Origin: JAOPZW01 sp963803375
GTDB lineage: Bacteria > Actinomycetota > Thermoleophilia > Solirubrobacterales > Solirubrobacteraceae
NCBI GenBank assembly: GCA_963803375.1
Contig: CAWDMB010000004.1
Location: 62,001 to 126,000 of the forward strand
Direction: 5' to 3'
DNA length: 64,000 nucleotides
Positions 28,952 to 35,954 of the stretch are shown here, piece by piece. The position numbers were made by a program, and so were the translations under genes. The notes under the pieces were generated by a model. That model saw only the letters and a program-made list of their open reading frames with translations, was not told the origin of the DNA and ran no database searches. The first letter of the stretch is position 1. Each line of letters begins with the position of its first letter.

Positions 28952-30335
28952 CTAGCTCATCTTGCTGGGGCTGTAGGGCTGGCCGAGGAGTCCGGCGACG
29001 TGCCCGCGAAGGCTCTTGTTGGTGAAGCCGGTGACGGCGTGCAGCAGGATGTGCAGGGCGCCGGCCAGAGCGATGGCGCGTGAATCCCCGAAGCGCAGCG
29101 CTCCGGTTCGATGGCCCTCTCGGTTGTAGGGCTGGTGGATGCGCTCAAACAGCGCAGAGCCGATGGCACAGCTCTGACCGGCACGCTCGATCATAAGCAG
29201 CCGTTCGTTGATCGCTCGCGCCTTGTCGATCAGTTCGGGCAGGTGCTCGAGGCGGGCGAGGATGTCGAGGTCGGATGGCTTGTTGATGACGGCCTCGATC
29301 CGCAGCGCGCGGCCGTCCTTGAGGTACTGCTTGATCCGCGAGTGCTTGTAGGAGAAGTCGATCTTGACGTCGGTGCCCGGGTCGAAGACGCGGGTGCGGA
29401 ACGCGCCCTTGGTCGTCCTGCGGACCTGGCGGGCGAACACGATCGCGATCTGCTCGGGACGGCCGATCGTGATGTTGTCGGCGACGAGCGCCTCGAAGAA
29501 GCCGCGGGCGCGGCGCGGGTCGTCGAACACGAGCGTGCGGCTGACCTCGACCTGGCGCATCGACAGCTGCCACCAGTAGCCGGCCGCGCGGTCGGCCGCG
29601 GTGAACGGGGTCGGAAGGTTCTCGATCCAGCGATCGAAGAACCACTGCACGTGCCGCGGCCCGAAGCTGTCGCAGATCGCCCGCAGAGCATCGGGCTGCG
29701 CGCAGGCGGCGAACCCGTTGGACAGCGCGACGTAGTCGATGCCGGCGCGGTCGGCCTGGCGCTTGGCCCACTCATGCCCGTTGAGCCAGACCTTCGCCGG
29801 GTACGGGAAGTAGCTGCAGATCTTGATGAAGCCAGGGCCGAAGTCCGGATCGCAGATGTAGAAGTAGTAGACGCCGACACGGCGCTCCTCCTTGAAGAAC
29901 TCAAAGCACACCGCCCTCGGCTTGGTCGCGCGGTTGCGGGCGCTGATGACCCACTGAAACTCCTGGCAAGCCACGATCGCCACGACCCCGAAGCGGCGCT
30001 CACGCTCGGCACGCTCCAGGAACGGGCGGACATGGTCGAGCTTGCGGTCATCCCACCGCGACCGGTCGGGCTTCTTGAGCGCCAGGATCGGGATCCGGTG
30101 GGCGTCGGCGAACGCCCTGACGTCACGACGGAAGCGGTTGCCGATGTTGCCCAACAGCGCCGCCGACGGGATCGGCTTGCCCAAGATGCCGGGTGATGAA
30201 CCGCACGACCTGCCCGCCGACCTGCAGCTTCGGGACATACGCGTTCAGATACAGCCGATCGACACACTCGACCTCAAGCGCCACATGGCCCTCGAGGACG
30301 TCGTTGATGTTCGCCACGCCCGCGGTGCCCGCCAT
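28952..30335 (-). pseudogene. Frameshifted, 3'-truncated gene of an uncharacterised actinobacterial (mobile-element-like) family
   Basis: From ATG 30335 the frame reads INDVLEGHVALEVECVDRLY and QVGGQVVRFITRHLG; one extra C near 30185-30188 then shifts it, and the adjacent frame continues KPIPSAALLGNIGNRFRRDV for about 400 residues (ICSYFPYPAKVWLNGHEWAK; SYKHSRIKQYLKDGRALRIE). It ends GLLGQPYSPSKMS-stop, exactly where relatives, as I recall them, continue with YDLRRLRL. I recognise the pattern as a conserved multi-copy actinobacterial protein of unknown function. The shift could be natural or a sequencing error; the 3' truncation is at the GNAT junction. Confidence 0.55.
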
Positions 30336-30718
30336 CGCCCCAGCATCCACCACGAGGGCCGGCTTCGCCGGCCCGGCGCCCCGAGCCGCCACCCGGGGGA
30401 GGCCGGGAGGGGGTCCTGACCCCCTCCCGCTCTTATGGGGGTTGATTTGTCAAGGGCCGAGCACCGGATGCCCGCGTCTGGGGCGGGCATCCGGTCGGTC
30501 AAGGAGGCGGCGGGTCCGGCGAGTGCGCGACGCGCGGTCAGGCTCTTATACGCGGGTCGACTGCCGCAGGACCGTGGTTCGTCGTGAGAGCCCGCTGTCT
30601 AAAGATCGAGCGTGACCGCCGGGGCGGCTTGCTCATAGCGGGATCGCGGGTGCTCTCGCGCGTGGTGGCCGGATGGTTCCCGCCGCCTCCTTGACCAACG
30701 TGGTGCATCGGCCGCGGT
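30336..30718. other. Inverted-repeat-rich noncoding stretch between two mobile elements
   Basis: About 380 bases with no gene. It contains three inverted repeats: arms 30404-30415/30418-30429 (12 bp, 2-base loop), 30463-30475/30483-30495 (13 bp, 7-base loop) and 30497-30514/30679-30696 (18 bp perfect, GGTCAAGGAGGCGGCGGG, 164 bases apart). These probably belong to the element ends or to a structured RNA downstream of the IS110-type transposase. Confidence 0.6.
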
Positions 30719-31810
30719 TCAGTCCCCGATGGTGGCGATCGCCCAGCAGAACCCGGCGAGCTCGCGCGCGACGGCGACCGCGACGATGGTGCGGCGCTTG
30801 CCGCGCTCGGTGTCCAGGCGGCGCCAGGTGCGGTGGAGGCGCTGCTGCGCTTTCCAGGCGATCGCGATCACCGGCGGGGGCTGCCCTTCTTGGCGGCGTT
30901 TGAGCGCCTGGCCCTTCGCCGGCGCGCGGCGGTAGTGCCAGGCGGCCTCGACCAGCAGCCGGCGGGCGTGCCGGGAGCCCGATTTCGTGATCGACCCCTG
31001 GCGGCGGGTCTCGCCCGAGCTGTTCTCCGAGGGCACCAGACCGAGGTAGCTCGTCAGCCGCCCGGGTCGCTCGAAGCGCTCGAAGTCGCCGATCTCGGCG
31101 CACAGCCCGACCGCCGAGAGCGTGTCGATCCCGCGCAGGCACCGCAGCCTGGCGACCGTGTTGGCCCACGGCGAGTCCGGGACGAGCTCAGCGATCTCAG
31201 CCTCGAGCGCGTCGCGGCGGATCACGAGCGCGTCGATCGCGCCGAGGTAGTCAAGCAGTGTCGCCTGCGCGCCGCGCCCGCCGAGGTCGATCTTCTCCAG
31301 CCAGGAGCGGTGACAGGCCGTCCACGCGCTGGCGTTCTCCTCGTAGCGGACGTCGTGGCGCAGCAGCAGCTTGCCCATGCGATGCCGGGCGCGCATCAGA
31401 TCGCCGCGGAGATCCTCGCGCGCGCGGACCAGGTCGCGCAGCGCCTCCTCCTCGCTGCTCGGGATCCTGACCGGGTGCAGCCCGTCGATCATCAACAGCC
31501 GCAGCACGCGCTCCGCGTCACGCTGATCGGTCTTCACACGATCCTGCGCCGGACGTTCGATCTTCCCCGGTGCTGCCACCACGCAGCCGACCCCGGCCCC
31601 GAGCAGTTCGCGCGCCAGCCCAAAGCCGGTGGGCCCAGCCTCGTACGCCACCCGGGTCGGCCCCGGCAGCGAACAGCAGAACCCCACCACCTCGCTCGTC
31701 GTGCCCGGCAACCTGCGCGTGCGCATCTCGCCCGACAACGCATCGACCGTCACAGCGAGCACGCTGCGTGCGTGCACGTCCAGACCTGCCCAGCTGCGAA
31801 CCTGTGCCAT
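30719..31810 (-). CDS. IS110-family transposase (DEDD recombinase)
   Basis: 363 residues, intact. N-terminal RuvC-like DEDD domain: Asp11 in AGLDVHARS, Glu in VAYEAGPTG, and Asp pair in VKTDQRDAERV. A coiled-coil middle is followed by the Transposase_20 region (LRCLRGIDTLSAVGLCAEIG; FERPGRLTSYLGLVPSENSS) with the catalytic Ser in GSITKSGSRHARRLLVEAAW. Such enzymes move DNA guided by a bridge (seek) RNA made from the element's noncoding end. It appears complete and potentially active. Confidence 0.95.
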   Translation of the reverse strand: MAQVRSWAGLDVHARSVLAVTVDALSGEMRTRRLPGTTSEVVGFCCSLPGPTRVAYEAGPTGFGLARELLGAGVGCVVAAPGKIERPAQDRVKTDQRDAERVLRLLMIDGLHPVRIPSSEEEALRDLVRAREDLRGDLMRARHRMGKLLLRHDVRYEENASAWTACHRSWLEKIDLGGRGAQATLLDYLGAIDALVIRRDALEAEIAELVPDSPWANTVARLRCLRGIDTLSAVGLCAEIGDFERFERPGRLTSYLGLVPSENSSGETRRQGSITKSGSRHARRLLVEAAWHYRRAPAKGQALKRRQEGQPPPVIAIAWKAQQRLHRTWRRLDTERGKRRTIVAVAVARELAGFCWAIATIGD

Positions 31811-31937
31811 GGTCGGCTCCTCTATGCGGTTGTGGTCGCCGCGCGGGGTGCCACCCGCACGGCTTCAAAACTCCCCACGATCGCGTGGGGGACCGGCCAT
31901 GACTACCAGCCAGGCCGGACAGCAACCTCCATAGGGT
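31811..31937 (-). ncRNA. Candidate bridge/seek RNA region of the IS110 element
   Basis: 127 bases upstream of the transposase ATG. It contains a 9-bp stem palindrome (CCCCACGCGATCGTGGGG, about 31876-31893) followed by a T-rich turn and a GC-rich stem candidate near 31843-31860. In the IS110 group the guide RNA is encoded in the noncoding end 5' of the recombinase gene, so this is where to look. No fold was computed. Confidence 0.3.
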
Positions 31938-32105
31938 CTAATGGGCCGTCTCGCAACGCTTGACCGGAAACGGCGGACGCCGATCACCGCCTGGCGGCGT
32001 CCTCGGTCGCGGCAATGGCTCCACCATTGCTCGCTCCCTGCGTCCTTGCCAGCCGGTGCCGGCGCCTCGCCGTTTCCGGCCCAACGTTACGAGACGACCC
32101 ACTAG
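31938..32105 (+). repeat. MITE-like inverted-repeat element, copy A (168 bp)
   Basis: 168 bp, nearly identical to copy C at 61581-61748 (about 8 differences by eye). Ends are imperfect inverted repeats of about 38 bp reaching GGAAACGGCG. It terminates in CCCACTAG, whose CTAG supplies the stop codon of the L,D-transpeptidase gene on the minus strand (32102-32104). No protein-coding potential is credible. Confidence 0.8.
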
Positions 32106-32890
32106 ACGATCGTCAACGGCGTCCCCACGGGCATCAGGCGCGCCAGCCGCAGGACGTCGGCGTTGCGCAGGCGGATGCAGCCGTGCGAGACGCGTCCGGG
32201 CAGCAGGTCCGGATGGTCGGTGCCGTGGATCCCGACGAAGCCGCCGCCGGGCCAGTCGGTGAGCGTGCGCGAGCGCGCGCTCGTGCCGAACGCGATCGGG
32301 CCGTAGGCGGGGCTCGCGTACGCCGCCACGCGGTCGCGGACGTAGAACGAGCCCGCCGGGGTGGGCGTGCCGGCCCGGCCGACGCCGATCGGCGCGCGGA
32401 GCACCGGGCGCCGGTCGCGCAGCAGCGTGAGGCGCAGGCGCCGGCGGTCGACGACCAGGCGCGTCCGGACGGTCCCGTAGCCCCCGAGCGCCGCGCGCGG
32501 GAGCCAGCCGACGGCCCGGCCGAGCACCGGGAGCCGGGCGCGCACCCACGTCGCGCCGCGGCGGTCGCGCCCGCGGCCGAGCACGAGCACGAGGTTCGAC
32601 GTGTCCTCCGGCGTGCGCGCGTCGAGGGTGGCGACGGGCGCGGCGGCCGCGTCGGGCGCGGCGCGGGCCACGGCGCTCGTCCGCAGCGGCGCCCACGTCG
32701 ACAGGCCGCGCTCGGCGCCGAGGGCCCGTGGGCGGGGGACGTCGAGGCCTCCGCGCGCCGGCACGGGCAGCGCCGTCGCGGCGAGCGGCCGCGGCCGCGA
32801 CGCGGCGGGCCCGCCGGCGGCGACCACGCCACCGGCCGTGGCGGCCGCGGCCAGCGCGGCGGCGGCGACCGCGGCACCGGCGGGCCTCAT
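32102..32890 (-). CDS. Secreted L,D-transpeptidase (YkuD)
   Basis: 262 residues from ATG 32890, which overlaps the ferritin-like gene's stop (ATGA). A signal peptide or anchor (about 1-30) is followed by an Ala/Arg-rich stalk, a possible SH3-like stretch (about 80-140) and a YkuD domain (about 145-262) with HGTDHP and the catalytic SHGCIRLRN. It cross-links peptidoglycan 3-3 bonds or attaches proteins. The stop codon is formed by the end of MITE-like copy A, so the C-terminus may have been trimmed or fixed by that insertion. Confidence 0.9.
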   Translation of the reverse strand: MRPAGAAVAAAALAAAATAGGVVAAGGPAASRPRPLAATALPVPARGGLDVPRPRALGAERGLSTWAPLRTSAVARAAPDAAAAPVATLDARTPEDTSNLVLVLGRGRDRRGATWVRARLPVLGRAVGWLPRAALGGYGTVRTRLVVDRRRLRLTLLRDRRPVLRAPIGVGRAGTPTPAGSFYVRDRVAAYASPAYGPIAFGTSARSRTLTDWPGGGFVGIHGTDHPDLLPGRVSHGCIRLRNADVLRLARLMPVGTPLTIV

Positions 32891-33576
32891 CCCGTGAAGC
32901 GCGGGCGCCCCTTGCGGCGCGTCTGCATGACGAAGCGCGTGCGGGCCACGATCCCCGCCACGTCGTGGCCGCTTCGCGGCTCGTCGAAGGCCCCCTGGAC
33001 CGGAGGGGCGCCGGCCAGGTTGCGGATCCACGCCGCGTGACGCGCCTCGACGGAGTGGATCGACAGCGCGCTGGCCAGGAACGCGCGCGACGTGATGCGC
33101 GGCGCCTGGCCCGCATAGGCGGCCACGGCGAGGTCCTCGAGGGCGACGGCCGTGTTGCGGAAGGCCTTCGGCCCGTCGGTCGCCCCGCCGAAGTCGAAGT
33201 GTGGCTGTTGCGGCGCCTTGGAACCGAGCGCCTCCCGCAGCGCCTTGACGTGCGCGCGCTCATGGGCGCCGACGATCCGCGCCTGGCGGGCGAGGCCGCC
33301 GTGGAGCACCTTGTTGCGCTCGACCTCGGTGTAGAACGTCGCCTGGAGCTCCTCGAGCAGGAGCGCGAACGAGAGGATCGCCACGTCGCGACGGCGATCG
33401 CCCGCCCCGGCCGCGAACGCCGCGGGCGCCCCCGCGGCCGCGGCGAGCAGGGCCCCGCCGCCGAGCGCCGCGGCGCGCAGGGCCTGCGCGCGCGTGGAGC
33501 CGTGCAGGCGCCCGAGCCCCTCCTCGAGCGCGCCGTCGGCGTCGAGCTCGGCGAGCGTGAATGGTGGTGTCGTCAT
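32887..33576 (-). CDS. Ferritin-like domain protein (secreted type), downstream copy
   Basis: 229 residues from ATG 33576. An N-terminal hydrophobic stretch (about 33-58) suggests export. A four-helix ferritin-like pattern with Glu and His ligands follows: LEELQATFYTEVE, VGAHERAHVKAL, ALEDLAVAAYAG and SIHSVEARHAAWIRNL. It belongs to the Ferritin_2 type of unknown function. ATGA overlap on both sides places it between the other ferritin-like gene and the L,D-transpeptidase. Confidence 0.82.
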   Translation of the reverse strand: MTTPPFTLAELDADGALEEGLGRLHGSTRAQALRAAALGGGALLAAAAGAPAAFAAGAGDRRRDVAILSFALLLEELQATFYTEVERNKVLHGGLARQARIVGAHERAHVKALREALGSKAPQQPHFDFGGATDGPKAFRNTAVALEDLAVAAYAGQAPRITSRAFLASALSIHSVEARHAAWIRNLAGAPPVQGAFDEPRSGHDVAGIVARTRFVMQTRRKGRPRFTG

Positions 33577-34181
33577 GAGATCTCGATTCCCAGGGCCTGT
33601 ACGCGCTCGAGGCCTTGGCGGACCGAGAGCCCCGCGTCGACCGCGGCGGGTGCGGGCACGGCGCCGTCGAGGTCGCGGATCCAGCCCGCGTGGCGGGCCT
33701 CGACGGAGAGGATCCGCGCGACCGCGGCCAGCGTCTGCGGCCGGAGGTTCGTCCCCTGGCCGTTGAGCACGGCGACCCCGACGTCCTCGAGCCGCTTCGC
33801 CGAGGCGACGAACGTCCGGGCGTCCGCGGTGGCCGCGCCGAAGCGGTAGCGAGCGGCGGCCTTGGCGTTGGAGCCGAGCGCCTTGCGGATGAACGCCGCG
33901 TGCGCGCGCTCGTGGCCGCCGACGATCCGGGCGAAGTCGCGCAGCTCGCCGTTCAGGCCCGCGCGGCGCTGCGCCTCGGCGTAGAACGCGGCCTGCAGGT
34001 CCTCGAAGACGAGCGCGGCGGCGAGGACCTTCGCGTCCTGGGCGGCTGAGGGCTTCGAGGCGCTCGGCGACGGCGCCGCCGCGAGGACGGCCGCACCGCC
34101 CGCCGCAGCGCCCGCGCCCGCGGCCGCGCGCCGCAGGAGCGCGGCGCGCGTCATGCCGTTCGTGGCGGTGCTCCGGTTCAT
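33573..34181 (-). CDS. Ferritin-like domain protein (secreted type), upstream copy
   Basis: 202 residues. N-terminus MTRAALLRRAAAGAGAAAGG looks like a Tat or long Sec signal. Helical ligand motifs parallel the next gene: FEDLQAAFYAEAQ, VGGHERAHAAFIRK, KRLEDVGVAVLNG and SVEARHAGWIRDLDG. The two are tandem paralogues that overlap by 4 bases. An iron or oxidant role at the cell surface is inferred only from the fold. Confidence 0.82.
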   Translation of the reverse strand: MNRSTATNGMTRAALLRRAAAGAGAAAGGAAVLAAAPSPSASKPSAAQDAKVLAAALVFEDLQAAFYAEAQRRAGLNGELRDFARIVGGHERAHAAFIRKALGSNAKAAARYRFGAATADARTFVASAKRLEDVGVAVLNGQGTNLRPQTLAAVARILSVEARHAGWIRDLDGAVPAPAAVDAGLSVRQGLERVQALGIEIS

Positions 34182-34330
34182 GGTGTGACGGTATCCCGCC
34201 GGCGCGGGCCGCCGACCCGGCCGTTCGGCCAGGATCTCCTGTCGTCGAGCGCGCTCGGCGTGGGCCGCTCAAGAGCCACACGAAGGCGACGCCGCGACGT
34301 GGACCGCGGGCGCGCTCACCGGCGGGCCGG

Positions 34331-34336
34331 TACCGT
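34331..34336 (+). promoter_or_regulatory. -10-like TACCGT before the 34344 gene
   Basis: TACCGT ends 7 nt before ATG 34344, with no ribosome binding site; leaderless arrangement. Confidence 0.35.
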
Positions 34337-34343
34337 CCGCGCG

Positions 34344-34709
34344 ATGCTCGCCCGCCTGCTCCTCGCGGGCCTCGCCGTGCTCGCGGCCGTCGCCGGCGCC
34401 CGCGGGCTGCGCGCCGACGGCCGCTGTGCCGACGTCAAGGAGGCCGCCTCGACGGCGCCTCGCGGCGAGCTGTCCGCGATCGCGCGCGAGACGGCGAAGC
34501 GCTGCGGAGACCCGCGCGACCGCGTCGTGGTCGCCGTCGTGCTCGTCGCCCGTAAGCACCGCCCCGACGCGGTCGCGCTGACGCGCCGGATGACCCGCGA
34601 CGACCCCCAGGACTACCTCGGCTGGCTCGCGCTGTGGCGCCTGACCCGCGAGCCGGCCCCGCTCGCGCGCGCACGGGCGCTCAACCCACGCGGGACGCCG
34701 CGGGCCTGA
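34344..34709 (+). CDS. Small secreted or membrane-anchored hypothetical protein
   Basis: 121 residues. An N-terminal hydrophobic segment (MLARLLLAGLAVLAAVAGAR) is followed by an Arg/Ala-rich helical domain with two Cys (RCADVK, KRCGDP) that could form a disulfide. The tail DPQDYLGWLALWRLTREPAP resembles a single TPR-like helix pair. The family is not recognised. Convergent with the acyltransferase gene, 3 bases apart. Confidence 0.6.
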   Translation: MLARLLLAGLAVLAAVAGARGLRADGRCADVKEAASTAPRGELSAIARETAKRCGDPRDRVVVAVVLVARKHRPDAVALTRRMTRDDPQDYLGWLALWRLTREPAPLARARALNPRGTPRA

Positions 34710-34712
34710 GGC

Positions 34713-35954
34713 TCAGCGCTCCTTGCGGCGCAGGAAGGGCAGCTCGACGAGGTAGTAGCTGGCCGCGGCGAAGATCGCCGTGACCGCGACGACGAGGACG
34801 TAGAGGATCGGCGTGGTGAGATGGTCGATGCGACCGGCGAGGTCGAGCCCACGGGCTGAGAAGTGCGCCGCGTCGGCGGGCAGGCCGAGCACCTCGGTGA
34901 CCGCCAGGTGCCAGAGGTAGATGCCGTAGGAGACGAGGCCGAGCCACGCGAGCGGCGCGGTGGCGAGCAGGCGGCGCGGCACGCCGCCGGCGCGCTCGCC
35001 GAAGATCGCGGGCAGCACGAGCAGCGCGTTGAGCACGAGACCGAGCGCGATCGCCGCGAGCGTCTTGGCGACCGGCTGCGACGTGGTCAGCGTCTGGACG
35101 ATGCCGAGCAGGCCGCCGGGCCGCAGCAGCAGCGTGAGCGCGACGAAGGCCGCCCCCGCGCCCAGCCAGCACCACCCGGGGTGCTCGACGACGACCCGCA
35201 CGACGCGCGGCTCGGCGGGCGCGCGCTCGGCCGCGACGCTGGCCACCGCGAGCGCCATCCCGAGCGAGAGCCAGACGATCTGCCCGAGCAGGGTCGTGGC
35301 CACGAGGTCCGAAACGATGTTCCGCGACGCGGCCAGCTGGACCGCGACGCCTCCGAGCGCGACGAGCACGAGCGCCACGAGCTCGGCGCGCAGCCACGCG
35401 CGCGGACCCGCCCCGAGCGCCAAGCGGCGGACCGCCATCGCCCAGAAGGGCAGCAGAAGGTAGAAGGTCACCTCGACGCACAGGCTCCAGGCGACCGGGA
35501 TGCCGCCGCCCACCGTGTCGTGCGAGTAGAGCTGTCCGAAGAAGTAGAAGCGCCACCAGTCGCCGCTGAAGACGCCGACGATCCCCGGGAAGATCGCCAG
35601 CACGGTGAGCGCGAGCCAGTAGGCCGGAACGATGCGCAGCACGCGCCGGCGCGCGTAGCGCCCGATCCTCGGCGCGCGCCGGGCGCTCGCGCGGGCGGCC
35701 ACGAAGGGCCGGTACAGCAGGAACCCGGAGATGACGAAGAACTGGATCAGAGCCTGCGGCCCCAGCACCGCCAGCCCGTCGCCGACGAGGCCGGCGGCCA
35801 GCGCGCCGGTGACGCTCGAGACGTGGAAGGCGATGATGCAGAGCACCGCGATGCCGCGCAGCGAGTCGAAGAGCGCGAAGCGCGGGTTGCCGGGCGGCGG
35901 CGCGACCGCCGGCGAGGGCGCCGCGGGCGCTGCCCGGGACGCCGTCGCGGTCAT
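34713..35954 (-). CDS. Acyltransferase 3 family (OafA/YrhL type) membrane protein
   Basis: 413 residues from ATG 35954, overlapping the glycosyltransferase stop. About ten membrane segments are visible. FDSLRGIAVLCIIAFHVSS holds the conserved catalytic His, and WSLCVEVTFYLLLPFW is the typical second motif. It O-acylates sugars of surface polysaccharide. It is co-transcribed after the bifunctional glycosyltransferase, suggesting acylation of that product. Confidence 0.92.
   Translation of the reverse strand: MTATASRAAPAAPSPAVAPPPGNPRFALFDSLRGIAVLCIIAFHVSSVTGALAAGLVGDGLAVLGPQALIQFFVISGFLLYRPFVAARASARRAPRIGRYARRRVLRIVPAYWLALTVLAIFPGIVGVFSGDWWRFYFFGQLYSHDTVGGGIPVAWSLCVEVTFYLLLPFWAMAVRRLALGAGPRAWLRAELVALVLVALGGVAVQLAASRNIVSDLVATTLLGQIVWLSLGMALAVASVAAERAPAEPRVVRVVVEHPGWCWLGAGAAFVALTLLLRPGGLLGIVQTLTTSQPVAKTLAAIALGLVLNALLVLPAIFGERAGGVPRRLLATAPLAWLGLVSYGIYLWHLAVTEVLGLPADAAHFSARGLDLAGRIDHLTTPILYVLVVAVTAIFAAASYYLVELPFLRRKER

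Larger units (their letters stand above)
30679..31937 (-). mobile_element. IS110-family insertion sequence (ends approximate)
   Basis: Contains one transposase gene on the minus strand with about 127 bases of noncoding sequence upstream (31811-31937) and up to 280 downstream. IS110 elements lack typical terminal inverted repeats, so the limits cannot be placed by eye. The right side abuts the outer end of MITE-like copy A (31938), and the left side abuts the inverted-repeat region. Confidence 0.5.

Noticed and set aside
30123..30392. Independent small protein beginning MAARGAGPAK
   Set aside because: Its recognisable part (INDVLEGHVALEVECVDRLY) is the N-terminus of the frameshifted element ORF.
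31598..31934. Plus-strand open frame over the start of the IS110 transposase
   Set aside because: Antisense to a clear transposase with low-complexity composition.
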